NCBI GenBank assembly: GCA_009761415.1
Contig: QUOL01000001.1
Coordinates: forward strand, 1,488,001-1,552,000
DNA from: Sarcomyxa edulis
Lineage: Eukaryota; Basidiomycota; Agaricomycetes; Agaricales; Mycenaceae
Direction: 5' to 3'
Length of the DNA stretch: 64,000 bases
In this document: piece by piece, positions 19,975 through 31,616 of the stretch
Position numbering within the stretch: the first letter of the stretch is position 1
How the letters are laid out: the number at the start of each line of letters is the position of its first letter
Notes under the pieces: generated by a model
Databases searched by the model: none
What the model saw: the letters and a program-made list of their open reading frames with translations, nothing else
What the model was told of the DNA's origin: nothing
Position numbers and translations under genes: made by a program

Positions 19975-21945
19975 TCAATTGTCCAGCTTTGCAAGTCGCA
20001 GCTGTCGCATCCGAACCTTGGCAGCCCTAGAATGATTATTGAGCCCACCATCAAAAGCCCACGATGCGTCCTGCCATTTCGTTTTATCGGTCGAGTCGGG
20101 CTGCATTCGCAGAGAATACTTGCGCAACACGATAGATCCGCCAGGCTGTTTATGGTATATGTCAACGGATGAAACACAGATGCAAGAATGGAGACGAACA
20201 TGTTCAGCTAGATAACCGGTGGCGTCAACAAAAAAGCCATCCACTAGAATGATACATCTCTCCCGTTTACGGCTTATGAATTCTGCGGCTTTTTCGGCAT
20301 TCCATACATCGCCCTTCCATTGCTCTTCGACTGGCTGCGGGATTCCGTGGTTTTTGTGATGCATATATGTTATTGCGTCCTTCAAATCATGATCACGAGC
20401 GCGCCTGAGACCTGTGGCAAGGCCAAGTCGGTGCAGAGCAAGTATGATCCATTTCGACGGATCCCATTCTGACAACATCGGTCCAGAACGAAAATCGTGC
20501 GGGAAAGCATGCTGTGATGACAATCAGTCTATTTCTTACTGAGAAAGAGCAGAACGTACATGCTATAAATGTTATGGTAAGTAAGATGACCTCGTAATGT
20601 TCACTATTCGACTCACAAAGTTGTGGTTGCCTTCTCCGCCTGTGAGCAACGCAAGAATCTGGAAGGACTAAGGATCTTGAGGATATACGGCTTGATGTTT
20701 CCCTACTCACCAGATTGCCTCTCGACGTATTCTCATCTGAATACTTCAAAATAAGAAAATAAACGCGCGGACCCCAGTGAACTAGAAGCACCACTTACAG
20801 GTTGTAGACCATCCCAGTGCGCAAGCCTGCATTGCGAAATATAACTGAACACTTCGGACATGCAATACTTATAACAGTAGCGGCTTACGAGTTCACCATA
20901 AAAGTACAATGCCAGACTTCGAATAGATGTAAGTCATAGCATACTCGAGTATATTCATAGATACGCACTGGCAAGCCTTGCGAGTAGGCCTCCCCAAATG
21001 AAGGCACCCCATGCATCTCCCCAGAGCGAACCGAGCAATGGGGGCAGGACAAAGCCAAAGAAGAGGGCTAAAGAGACTGAAATGCGATCATCAGTTTGTA
21101 TCTTTTCGGCCCCAATTATACGATCATACCATAGTGTTGATGTTGAAACCGAACCACTTTGAATGGTCCTTAGTATATCTTCCGAAACATACACCTGATT
21201 TGGCCTACCGGGATCACTATCCAAGTCTTCACGATCCACTAATTCCATTCTCTCATACGTAGGTTTGAAGAATATCCATCCCATATGGGAATAGAAAAGA
21301 CCTCGGGTTGCGGCATACCTGGAGTGGCTTTTCAACGGAGCCACAGGCAGATGCGTTTGCGTGGAACGTACGGGTCATGAACAGGATCGTCTGTAAACCT
21401 CTGAGTCGAACAATAAATATTGGACCGCCCGAATAAAGACTGTGCACGTACGTGATGTAGACGATGTCGCAGACACCTACAAAATATAATATGGGGAATC
21501 AAGGTCATTACTACAAGGAAAACAGAGCTTACCACCACTATCGATCTGCGTCAATTTTGATCTCGAGGAAAAAAAAACATATGGTAAACGCACCTTGATA
21601 GATCCTTGAAAGCCAGCCGAACCCAGCACAGCGAGAATGATTCTGACACCGAAGCTGGCCCGAAATGCACGATGAGAATATAAACGATGGTATCCAACTG
21701 TGATACTTCAGAAGTTACTTGAGATTCGCCGGGCATATTGGAGACGATTACCGCGCGACTCACCCAAAATCTGCAAGCTGCCACGAAAAGAAGAACAGGA
21801 GTATTGTTGCCCTAGGAACAGAGGAAAAGGGTCTGAAGTATAGACCAATAGCGGCTGCGATATGAACAGCGAGGAAGAAGATGCTGTTGCTCCACCAGAT
21901 TTTGGGTTTAGAGGTCCCGGGTACCGGGGATGAGTGGGTGCCCAT
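19975..21945 (-). CDS. ole1: Acyl-CoA delta-9 desaturase with fused cytochrome b5
   Basis: An ER membrane di-iron enzyme that makes oleoyl/palmitoleoyl-CoA. ATG at 21945 begins MGTHSSPVPGTSKPKIWWSN. The three His boxes are all present after splicing: GITVGYHRLYSHRAF, KWWCLRHRLHHRF and GEGNHNFHHAFPHDFRSGP. VRFQHQHYVSLALFFGFVLP and WDPSKWIILALHRLG also match OLE1. The C-terminal cytochrome b5 domain has AEHPGG and the second heme His in NNHSRAAKVRM. Two of its exons are only 5 nt (21533-21537) and 3 nt (20560-20562). Without them the WW and one His of box 3 are lost. The stop is at 19975. Confidence 0.93.
20560..20562 (-). other. 3-nt microexon (CAT = His) of the desaturase gene
   Basis: The upstream exon ends ...NHNF and the downstream exon starts HAFPHDF. 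The desaturase box needs HNFHH. Between them lie intron 20563-20616 (GTGAGT...TTATAG), CAT, and intron 20512-20559 (GTACGT...CACAG). Both have consensus ends and normal length (54 and 48 nt). All junctions are phase 0. Inclusion restores HNFHHAFP, the iron-binding third box. Confidence 0.85.
21533..21537 (-). other. 5-nt microexon (TGGTG) of the desaturase gene
   Basis: It sits between acceptor GATCGATAG and donor GTAAGC, with introns of 56 nt on each side (21538-21593 and 21477-21532). It joins GSIK to CLRHRLHH as GSIKWWCLRHRLHH, the expected sequence before the second His box. A longer 13-nt alternative exon would insert IDSGG instead, unlike the family. Confidence 0.82.
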
Positions 21946-22284
21946 TATGTCGAAGGTGAACGTCGAGAAGAGGTCGTTGGGCAACGATGGCGATGAGCTG
22001 CTCCAGTACTGCCTCACGTAATATCACCTTCTCAATAAGATCTCTCGGGCCTTCATGATAAGAGCGTCATTCAATGCGCGTACTCCGAGTCTCGGCCAGG
22101 AAGACCTAGGGCTAGTAATCAAATCGTCGACACCGGGGTCTCATCGAGAGCTTGAATTGTCAAGAACGCTGTGAGTGAAGCGGGGAGACGATCGCCACTT
22201 GCATGTGATGTAGGCACCAATTTCACCATTGCAGGTGTCAAAAGGGAGAACGAAATTTTACATGTAAGTAGGATCGATGTATAA
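21946..22284. other. Intergenic region between desaturase and CutC
   Basis: Both flanking genes are on the minus strand, so this holds the desaturase promoter and the CutC 3' end. I see no gene or clear motif here. Confidence 0.4.
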
Positions 22285-23451
22285 TCAGGATTTACGACTG
22301 TCTTCTACAGTCCCAGAATAAACCTGCCAAATGGCGTCCGCAATCAGTCGCACCTCATGAACAGCCTGTTCTTGAGTTCTCCATACTCCCCATTCGCCTT
22401 CCCCGCCTACCCCCATGCCCATGCCTTCTGGTCGATGAGACATGGCGCTGTCTATCCACTTTCCTCCGCTCATGTGTATCTCCAGCAATCCGAGCGGTAG
22501 AAGCGCGTCGAGAACTTCTCCAACTGTATTCGGGTTAATCCCAGAGCCAGGTAGGATGGTCAACACCCATGGCTCCTCTTCGGCTAATTCTTCTGCTATC
22601 TGAAATAAGAGTTCTAGAGTCTCAAGGGAAGTAGGTGCCGTTCTTCCATGTCCGCTGGAGGAGCTCAGATAAGAAATGGAAGCACAAGCTTGGCTCTGAT
22701 GTTCTCACCTCGTCAGTATTCTCGAGACACCTCCGATGCTGCAAACATCGCGGAATGCTGCATCGACGTATGAGCAATCCATGCTATCAGATGAGGATGA
22801 CAGACCAAGCACCTCCCTGGACATCATGAGTCATATCGAATGCTCTATGAAAACAAACTGGTAGAAAGGTCAAAGGTGTGAGTCAGAAGAGCACATTCCA
22901 TAGAAGACCTGCCTTCCAACGGCAATGCCTCGTCTACCAGTCTGAGAATCTTGAACATCTTGGGTGCCATCTCTAGGTTCTGAGTCGACGTACAGTTTAG
23001 TGCGCTCTGTATCAACTCTTCCCTCCCTGGTCAAGAGTCCTATGACAATGCCTCGGACACCATGTTGCTTGAAAATGCGGACATCTTCGAGCATTACCTG
23101 AAACTCGTCATCCGAGTACAGAAAGTCTCCAGTTCTGGGGCGAACCATAGCCTATGAATTGAATTGAGCACGCGTACGACGACCACAGTGACCCAAAAAC
23201 ACGAACCATAATGGGTACATTTTCTGTCACCCTCTGAACTGCTGTGAGCAAGCCTAAGGTAGGTGTTGTGCCGCCGCCTAGACCTAGATTTGCACATAGC
23301 TCGAGTCTATCTGCGCCTGCACGAACCGCGCTGTCCTAAATGTCATCAGGTTTGGCCAGGTTTCATGTTCAAAGGGGACCGACTTGGAGGCGGATTGTAC
23401 CGAATCGACGCAAACTTCGATGATGATAGGAGAACGAGGAGCAGGAGCCAT
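22285..23451 (-). CDS. cutC: CutC family copper homeostasis protein
   Basis: A TIM-barrel protein linked to copper handling, although its biochemical activity is unsettled in the family. Start MAPAPRSPIIIEVCVDSVQS holds the first strand motif (E-x-C-V-D-S). Next come GADRLELCANLGLGGTTPTL, then VPIMVMVRPRTGDFLYSDDE (M-x-R-P-R-x-G-D-F-x-Y), QHGVRGIVIGLLTREGRVD and GSGINPNTV, all diagnostic of CutC. The C-terminal part (LLEIHMSGGKWIDSAMSHR) carries a typical fungal extension, EGMGMGVGGEGEW. Four introns or more. Confidence 0.9.
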
Positions 23452-24115
23452 AGTAACTGCAGCAATATTTGGGATCCTTCGAGAGTTTGTCGAGAGTCGA
23501 AAATATTTATTTCGATCGCGGCTGAAAGCACGATCACGTGGACTTCGACGCGTCGACGCGTCACAGTTGTAGGAGGTTCTCGTGATATATACAGTACATA
23601 GCATGTTCAGGCTACTTCGATGTCGTAGTTTCCAATAAGTGCACGACGGCACTTTATTTATAGCCCACCAATCTTTCAAAAGCTCTCTTTCTTCAAACCT
23701 TCGAACAATATCTCTAGATCATCTTTTGTCTCAAACTTCTCCGCCAAAAAATATTTCGCGAGATGACCAAGGCCCTAGTTACAGAAATATATCCCAACGG
23801 CGGTCTCCGTAGCTTTCAGAGATGAGTCTATTCCGTTTCAACATAATGACAGTTCGATTCCACCGAGCCGGGGTTCCCTACAGTGGAGTGTCTATTACCA
23901 TGTGCTGAAGTGGATTGGGGACGAGACGGGCCAAGCGGGATGATATTGCGCGACTGCACACGTAGCTGCCTGCTAGCCATTGGATGAGAGATACTGACAG
24001 AAGGCGAAGGCTGAGGCCGGTGGACGTCAATGTCACGGGACGTGATAAGTTTCGAAAGTTCTCTAGATGAGTCGACGTTCTTGTGCCGACTGTTCTCGGC
24101 ATCTCTGCCACTCTG
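23452..24115. other. Intergenic region with paired CACGTG/ACGCGT sites
   Basis: The CutC upstream region. CACGTG (23535-23540) is seven bases from ACGCGT (23548-23553), followed by another ACGCGT (23556-23561). I see no supported gene; a 77-codon open frame (23878-24111, minus) has no recognisable content. Confidence 0.5.
23535..23561. promoter_or_regulatory. CACGTG-N7-ACGCGT(-N2-ACGCGT) upstream of CutC
   Basis: E-box and MluI-box cores lie 84-110 bp upstream of the CutC start codon, in the same arrangement as at 26008-26023. Function is inferred from the fungal Cbf1/Pho4 and MBF consensus sites. Confidence 0.4.
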
Positions 24116-25045
24116 TTAAGAGAGAGACCTATCTAGAGATCTGGATGCTGCGTGCGAAGGAGTTCGAATTTGGGAAGAGTCATTGAACCGAACGCGTTTG
24201 CCAGACGAGTTGATGCGCCTGGCAGTACGAACGGCAAAGCTGCCTCCCGTTTTTCCAACACTCGAAGGGTGCGCATGACTGCTTGTATCTGAAATGGAAA
24301 TCTGATTAACAAAACTTTCTTCTCCTTCTCTCCTTGAATTGTCCTCGTGAATGAAAGGAGAACTCCCAATGGAAGCTTCGTGATCGAGCGGGCGTTGTCG
24401 ACAGTATGCTTTCGGGGAGAGCGATGTGCGGAAACCTGTTATGATAGGTATCGACTGGTTAATGTCAGGGACGAATGGTAAAGCTTATACATACGTGGAG
24501 CGCGTATACCCCGAAGGCGGTCCGACCTACGAAGACCAGTATCGAGATCGGTGTTGATATTGACAAGTGCACCGACAAAATCTTCCTCGACCACATCTTC
24601 GTCGGAACTGATTTCAATAACATACTTGTCTCGGTCCATCTGTCTACCTGGCTCTCTGGGATCTGGTGCTCCATATCTGGTCTTTCTCAAGAACAGTAGA
24701 TCCTCGTCAACGTTGTCCATCGGCTCTGTAGGACTCGAGTTTGCAATGACCACCTTGACCGTCCTTCTGCTGATGCAGTAATAGTCTTCTATCTCATCCA
24801 GGTCGATACCTTGACGAGCATAATAGCGTATTTCTGCGCGCGCTGTACGCGTAAGACGCCTTCCACTGGTCGAACAATTAATATAATCACAAATGATGAT
24901 GATCTTGGTGAGACGAACGAGCGTACCTTGGTGGGCCCATGCGTGGCGGTAGACTGTCGTTTCTTGAGAGTAGCTACGTTGAAGGTGAAGCCGTAAATTT
25001 TATCGGATCCGCCACCTGGACAAAGCCGTGACACATACAGTGCAT
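24116..25045 (-). CDS. HTH-like protein with Ser-rich tail, function unknown
   Basis: After removal of an intron (about 24848-24908), the protein reads LPPRMGPPSGRRLTRTARAE, then IRYYARQGIDLDEIEDYYCI and SRRTVKVVIAN. This pattern (helix, turn, helix with ISRRTV) looks like a helix-turn-helix DNA-binding segment. An acidic middle (ISSDEDVVEEDF) and a basic Ser-rich C-terminus (GKRVRFNDSS) follow; the stop is TAA at 24116-24118. The first exon (ATG at 25045, giving MHCMCHGFVQ, with a short 42-nt intron) is tentative. I do not recognise the family; a nuclear role is a guess from composition. Confidence 0.5.
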
Positions 25046-25103
25046 ATGGTATCGATATTCCTGTTTCTATACATTACATGAACGGAAAATGGTAAGAATA
25101 ACA

Positions 25104-25938
25104 TTAAGATTCCAAGTCTTCGTAAAACCCTACGATCCGTCGAATTCCTGGGCAAAGGGCAAGTCTGACCCTCTCCCCATCCTGAACGATGGATTTACCC
25201 TTGCTTTCCAGCCATTTACCAAAATTGCCACTTGAGCTTTCTGCCGTACCGTTGAAAAGACCAGATGCTCTGGTTCTGACCATTCTCGCCAACTTGTCCC
25301 TCTGCAGTGACCACTTCAGCTTATGCATGACGGGAAGAAGGGAGCGGGAGACACTGAGAGACGAAGATTCTACGTCTGGTAAGACATGTGACTGATGGAG
25401 GTATTTGAGAGAATTCGGAGATGACGCGCGAAGGCGGAGGAGAGAAGACAATACTCGATCGGTGTGCCTCCGCTCTAGTAAGAGACCCATCTCATATTGC
25501 TTCACGGACTGATGTTTCCTTGTCAGTAGGTAGTCGGGCACATAGGAGAGGGACCTCACATGAGATGAGTAGAAGTATACTCCCATTCTCCATCTCCGCT
25601 CGATGTTGAGACCGCGCATGACGCCTCGTTGTATCAAGTCACCAACAGTGGGTCTTAGTGGTCCTTGAGGAGTCTGTCCGAAGAGCGAGTGATTCACCCT
25701 TGAGGGTGCAACGATGCGAATGCGGTTTTTGTGGAGAATGGGGTCACTAGCCAGGCATCTCAGGTAGGGCGATACCCGTGCGAGAGAGGCAAGGTCGGGC
25801 AAGTCGAGATAGGAATCTGAGAAAGGGGATATTAGAACTTTCAGGCTATTTCAGTGGAGAGAATAATGCACATATATGTAGAACAATTTCTGGGGGAATA
25901 TCGAGGATATTTGGTGAGCAGAGGATAGAGGTAACCAT
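25104..25938 (-). CDS. F-box-like protein
   Basis: ATG at 25938 starts MVTSILCSPNILDIPPEIVL, and after one intron it continues HIYSYLDLPDLASLARVSPY. This is an F-box-type motif (I-P-P-E-I-V-L-H-I then L-D-L-x-x-L-A-S-L-A-R-V), which would dock to Skp1 in an SCF ubiquitin ligase. The rest (about 215 residues) has no WD or LRR repeats and includes VGDLIQRGVMRGLNIERRWR, seen as a conserved stretch in mushroom F-box proteins. Substrates are unknown. Three ACGCGT boxes and one CACGTG lie 70-125 bp upstream, which hints at cell-cycle control. Confidence 0.7.
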
Positions 25939-26424
25939 GATGGTTTAGGTGAGAGTTTGAGTCGGCACTGCGCAAGTCGCAACCGACCTAATTAAGCTTT
26001 CGATCATCACGTGGGGTACGCGTTCAAACACGAAACGCGTTGGAAACTAATTGGAAACGCGTCCAGAACATAAAAACATATCGATTGTCTACATAAAGTC
26101 GCAAAGCGGGATGAACGAAGTAAAAGGCTGTACAGGAAGGTAACAACAGAGCAGAAGTCTGACTATGATACTAAGGACAGAATACTGTAATGGATAGAGA
26201 TGTGCGGGTGACTCGATCGGGGATATGGTAATAGTACAGTTTAAACATAAAAACATGAAAGCTTACGGGGAGTGATAAAAATAGGAAGTCTCTGGGTCCT
26301 GGAAACCGTGTAGAATCTAGCTGGTGACAGTGATGTATAGGCGAGGAGGAATCGCGGTTTTTTTGGGTGATTCGTTCGTCCAAGGAGAATAGTAGTCGGA
26401 TGTAGGGAAAGGAAATGCAAGCGC
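25939..26424. other. Intergenic region, 3' end of the seven-TM gene and F-box promoter
   Basis: Contains the CACGTG/ACGCGT cluster near the F-box start. The rest is A/T-rich and holds no gene I can support. Confidence 0.5.
26008..26062. promoter_or_regulatory. CACGTG plus three ACGCGT boxes upstream of the F-box gene
   Basis: CACGTG 26008-26013, then ACGCGT at 26018-26023, 26035-26040 and 26057-26062. Three MluI cell-cycle boxes in 45 bp, within 125 bp of a start codon, is the arrangement seen in G1/S genes controlled by MBF (Swi6/Mbp1) in yeasts. Confidence 0.5.
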
Positions 26425-28482
26425 TCACATAGTCGTAGATGTCTTTTCAACGTCAATCCTGATTCCTCTGACGTCGTCCAGACTCGGGCCTCTCGCCCTA
26501 AACCCCATCTCCAACGAGTGATACGCTGGTGCCGGACTCCCTCCATGGCAATCAGCCCCAGCATTGGTGATATCACATTCACCAGTTCCATCTCCAACAG
26601 CGGTGCGAGTGCTTCCGCTAAGATTCCCTATGCCCATACCGAGACCCATACGAATGTGCTCCATCTCCACTACGTCGTGGTCGAGATCCATTTCAATGTC
26701 TCCCGGAGACAGGCTTCCGAGAGTGCTGAGCATGACGTTGGAGCTAATGTTGGTACCAACGCCGCCGCGAGAGCTTTGACGACCGAAGACGTCGCCGTAC
26801 TTGGTACGATGGCCCGGCGGAGTGAAAGGAGATCCCTGGTGGGTGCCTGATTTGGTAGTGAATGCGGCAATTCCAGTTCCTTCGGAGTGGGAGACGGTCT
26901 CTGAACCACGTTCACGAAGATCCAAAATCTAGGTGATAGGGAATATCAAGAAATGACTCCAGTTGATCTATACAAAATAGTCTTACAAGACGACAAGCAA
27001 GAACAGGACCTAACATGATACTCAAAGGAATGTTGATAGCAGAAATGACTTGACGAGGTCTGTGATGCGCATTTAGTGAAGGGAAGCTGGTGATGTATCA
27101 GACGGCACTCACTGAAGATAGAATACGCCATTAATCTGCGACAGACACATGATCAGGGAATGTATAGGAGCTTAATCAAGCTCGACGCTTACCAAGTTGG
27201 CAATGGATATCAAGAGGTAATAAAACACTCCTGGGAACGAGGGGTTTAGAAAAACAGAGATACGATAGTAGGGCGTTCGTACCTTCACGGAGGAAGGTCT
27301 GGATAAGCGGACTGTTAGGTCCACCGTTCCGGCGACGTATGTTGATAGCCTTCCATACAGTCATAAACGTAACGACAGTGTCAAACAAAAGCGGGGCGAT
27401 CTATATAGCGGTAGTTTAGATGGGCCCGACGTAGATGATTAGCCAACATACAAAAAAGCCTACGGGAAGAGACACTGTCAAGGACTGCTGCCAAAAATAA
27501 TCAGAGCGGGCTTACCGAGAAGATGTGCAGAGTGGGGTTTCGACTCGGGATAACAAGGTCCTCGGTCCTACTAGTAGTTAGCGGCATATATGCGCAGTAA
27601 GCAAAAGAAACTCACGAAAGGTGGAGTAACGAATGGCAATACTGGTGCAATGATAATCAGAATGATGTTAGGTAGGATAATATGGACTGACGCACATAGC
27701 ATCTGGGTGGTATCGACGTAAAGTTGGTAGGCAACAACGCCTGCTATGGCGCTGATGAGGAACCAGAGAATGAGAATATTGCGATTGAAGAAAGCGTAGG
27801 TGCGGATGAGAAGAACAGCTGAGTGTATGCGTTGCGTTCAGTAAATCAATATGGGAGGCATCCATACGGGTCTAACTCACATTCGGAGCCGACTTGATTC
27901 CACATGGCGAGAGCGACGGGGATCTGCAAAGAAAACGGACGGATGGGGATGCATACAATCGATCAAAGGCAGTGACTGCTAGATACCTTATATATGCGCT
28001 CGCAAGTCTCGCGCGAATGATCCATCACAAAGCAATAGAGCAAATAGGGAACCACAGCTATGACCCAATAACTGAAAAGACGAATATCAGCAGAGTATAG
28101 ACTAACTGTAGCAGACGACTTGCCGACAAAACAGGTAGGCACACTTTACAGGCGTCCAGTGGGTCTTCCATACCTATGGATGAGGATCAGACAATTGTGG
28201 TTACACGCAGGAAAGATAGAATATACAAAGCGCCATTCGCGAGACAGACTGATGACCCAGTCCCAAATGACCACGGCATCTGACGGAAGAAAGCTGGATG
28301 AGTAGGATATCGCGTCGCGGGAATGATACTTACACATTGCTGTAGAATAGCAGAGATAGCAATCAACGTCGAGCAGAGCTGACAAGAGGGAGGCACGTAC
28401 CACAGAAGTATACTTGAGTGATGTAGATGAAGTGTTGGGCCTCTTTCAAAGTCTTCGAACTGGGAATAGTAGCAGTGTCCAT
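26425..28482 (-). CDS. Seven-TM protein of the mushroom DUF6533 family
   Basis: Start MDTATIPSSKTLKEAQHFIY. After splicing it continues ITQVYFCAMYAVVIWDWVIS, then LSREWRFVWKTHWTPVKCAY and LFCRYWVIAVVPYLL. The pattern D-W-x-I-S-L-x-x-E-W-x-x-x-W-K-x-x-W-T-P-x-K is the DUF6533 signature of the large Agaricomycete family. About seven hydrophobic helices are followed by a hydrophilic tail with Gly/Met-rich stretches. Function is unknown; a receptor-like role is often supposed. A 6-nt exon (28334-28339) and a GC-AG intron (28072-28123, donor GCAAGT) are needed to keep the frame. The stop is TGA at 26425. Confidence 0.78.
28334..28339 (-). other. 6-nt microexon (CAATGT) of the seven-TM gene
   Basis: The introns are 28340-28400 (GTACGT...CTACAG) and 28280-28333 (GTAAGT...GTCAG). 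It links YFC to AVVIWDW as YFCAMYAVVIWDW and keeps the first helix in frame; neighbouring exons do not join in frame without it. Confidence 0.78.
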
Positions 28483-29161
28483 TTTCGAAGAAATAAAAAG
28501 AAGTTTTAGGATGTCGGTGGTGGTTGTTAAACAAGAAATGAAGGGAGAAAGACAGAGGAGGATTGGAGGCAATGGGGAGATTGAAGTGAAAAGGCTGGTT
28601 AAAGTCTGTTTGGCAGTCATCCCAGCCTAATCGAAGCTTCCACTCGCCACGCCCCAAATCTTCCACTCGCTTTACACAATAGTATACCTAGTTCCACCCA
28701 TCCTTCTTGGCTCTTTTTGGCTATCAAACTACTAATTTGAGAGCAGATCGCACCCGAAGGTCGTATATACCCCGGTTGCCATCCATTTATACTCGGTCGG
28801 CCAGTGTATAGTCAGCGATACAAAATCTCTGTAAAATCACCTCACCTAGTCAACTCGTAGGCTACCCGAGCTGTTCTCTTCGCCTCGAATCAAGTTCATT
28901 CCTCCAGAACTTGAAAGATGCCAGTGGTTAGTCCCTTCGCTTGCCATTTCAAATTTACAGATTCCAAATCCAGGCAACGTATTCGTTGACCGGCTTTTTC
29001 TGCATCCGGACTGATCCGGCATGACAAATGGCCGAGGACGCGTTCTTCCGCTCGGCGCTCTGCCACGACTCGGATTCGAAAACATTTGACCGTGACGAAC
29101 GTCCGACTTTCTACCAACAACATACCTCGACGTTGCGCTCAACAACGAGGCTCGGTTGGCC
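28483..29161. other. Divergent promoter region of the seven-TM gene and ALG9
   Basis: About 680 bp between two start codons. Small open frames on both strands (28846-29169, 29028-29219) have no recognisable content. I see no RNA gene. Confidence 0.5.
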
Positions 29162-31616
29162 ATGTCCAACGTTCAAACCCTGCGTTTCCGTCGTCCAGAG
29201 ACTACTCCTAAACCCGTAACTCCAAAACCAAGTCGCCATACAGGCATCCTCCAGGATCAGCTTCGCAGGTCAGCTTCTCCGGCCGTACTCGTTCGTGTTC
29301 ATTCTCGCTCATAACCATTCAAGAGCAGCTCGTCGCCCATGGACTCCAAGTTTCTCTCTCGCATTTCGGCTGATGCTGCTAATGCGTGTAACAGGCGCTA
29401 TGTACTCTAACATTGACGATTGCGATGAAGGTAACAAGCCCTTTCTGTCATGCTCGAAATCTTCTGACGTTCTCAACCAGTCTTTAACTTTTGGGAACCT
29501 CTCCATTTCTTCAGTCGTGGGTTCGGTTTCCAAACTTGGGAGGTCTCACCCGAATACGCTATTCGGAGTTGGGCTTATATCATTCTCCACATACTCCCTG
29601 TTCGGCTTGCTACCCTACTTCTCGGGGTAGATAAAGTTAGTCTGCTCCACATCACAATCTCATTCTTCGATTGACCGTTTCCCAATAGAGACCCGTGTTC
29701 TTTGCTGTCCGGATCTTCCTGGCCATATTGTCCGTCTACTCCGAAGCCAGATTGTACAGAGCTGTCTTCGACAGAATACACGAGAAAGTTGGCCGTTACC
29801 TCTTCTTCATGCTGATATTCAGTGCTGGAATGTGGAATGCTTCTACAGGTGATCATCTTCTAGTTCAGCCGCTTTGACCCCTTTCTAATTTACGTTCATA
29901 TAGCATTCTTACCCTCTTCTTTTGCCATGTACGCTAGCACCTTAGCGTTCTCGTATGTCATGGAGCCTGCTAGCACGCAAAATAGTCGACGAACCCTCCT
30001 CGCCACAGTATATTTTGCCACCGGAGCCATCGTGGGTTGGCCATTCGCGATAGCACTAGCTATTCCATTCGTGTTCGAAGAGCTGTTCGTGTTTGGTGCC
30101 GACCGAGTGCCTAAGGAGCTTCTCTGGACCTGGGTATATGGGCGTTGGAGACGTCTGCTTGTTGCTGGCATAGCTGCATCCTTGTTATTGGTAAGGCCAT
30201 TTGCATCATCTCGAAATTCATTCTCATCAATTTCTGTCTTCAGGTGCCTGTTGTTGGCATAGACAGTATAGCCTACGGCCGTTTGGCCATAGTTCCATGG
30301 AATATCATCAAGTATAATGTATTCGGCGGATCGGAACGCGGACCAGATCTCTACGGAACATCGCCATGGAACTTCTATATTCTTAATCTAGTGCTGAACT
30401 TCAATGTCCTTGTCCCTCTGGCGCTTTTGTCGCTCCCTGCACTCGCCATCACCTATAGGTTTGATCGTAAACGTCTCGGTTTCTACACCCCAGCTGCGAA
30501 CCAAAGCTCTCCATACACCATCATTGCTCTTCGCTTGTCGCCATTCTATATCTGGCTCGGCATATTGACAGCCCAAGCTCACAAGGAAGAGCGCTTCATG
30601 TTCCCTGCATATCCTCTCTTGTGTTTCAATGCTGCAGTCACTCTCTACTTGATACGAGGGTGGCAGGAAACCATTTTCATCGCCCTTACAAATTCACCCT
30701 ATAGGGTGAGACCTCTTGTACTATCGTCGTGTGTTGCCCCAGATATTCATCACATTTTTATCCTGCGATCTAAAGGCCTCAAAATCGTCCATATTCCGTA
30801 CCTTCACCTCTTCTGTCATCGTCGCGTTTGCCGTGCTCTCCTTTGCTAGGATTATGGCGCTCTGGAATTACTATCACGCCCCCATGTCAGCTGTTTATGC
30901 CTTGGAATTCACCGAAATTCCTCGAATCCTCAACGACACTGGTATGGTACTACTTCCCCCTCCCGGTGTCAACACGGAAGATCTTCCACGTCCAGACCAT
31001 TCGTCCATCAGGGACTTTGGCTTGAGGTTTTGCGTGGGCAAAGAATGGTACAGGTTCCCTGGACATTTCTTAGTGCCTGATGGTATCAGGGTTGACTTCG
31101 TGAAAAGCGAATTCAATGGCCTACTACCGGGGCATTTCGGAGAAGGCGAACAGAAACATATCATCTTTGAAGACAAAGTCGAGTCCAGCCTCTGGCCACA
31201 TGAAGCAACAAAATTCGTACCTGCAGGACTGAATGATCTCAACCGCGAAGAACCTTCTCACTATGCAAGTTGATTCAAAATTTATCTTTCTTGCTTTCTC
31301 TAATCCCCTGTTCTTTCCGTAGGTTCCTGTCGAAAGTTGCGATTATCTTCTCGACCTCGACTTCCCGGACCACCCCATTGAATCTGCTCTCGAGCCACGC
31401 TACGCAGTTGATGAGAATTGGCATCGTGTGGCGTGCTTCCCGTTCCTAGATGCGAGGCATTCGTCGGTGCTCACCAGGACGTTGTGGTTGCCTGGCCAAA
31501 CCTGGAACCAAATGAACGAGTACGGCGACTATTGTTTATTGAAGAACAAGGCCCTTGTCGACAGGAAGGAAAAAGTGATGACGAAAATTTTCCAGGATGC
31601 AACTGGAAACCAATAG
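29162..31616 (+). CDS. alg9: Alpha-1,2-mannosyltransferase ALG9
   Basis: A GT22 ER enzyme that adds the seventh and ninth mannose to the lipid-linked oligosaccharide for N-glycosylation, using dolichyl-phosphate mannose. After a short basic N-terminus comes the first luminal loop with DDCDEVFNFWEPLHFFSRG (the E-x-x-x-x-W-E-P-L-H motif of this family). Then GFQTWEVSPEYAIRSW and AHKEERFMFPAYPLLCFNAA are diagnostic. Some nine or more membrane helices follow, then a luminal C-terminal domain ending KIFQDATGNQ. About seven introns; the one at 31265-31322 has a GCAAGT donor. The stop TAG is at 31614-31616. Confidence 0.93.

Noticed and set aside
21533..21545. 13-nt exon ATCGATAGTGGTG in the desaturase
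   Set aside because: It would insert IDSGG before the second His box; the 5-nt choice gives the family sequence KWWCLRHRLHH.
21946..22017. Longer N-terminus for the desaturase
   Set aside because: Opens with GTG; the ATG at 21945 gives the usual short N-terminus before KIWWSN.
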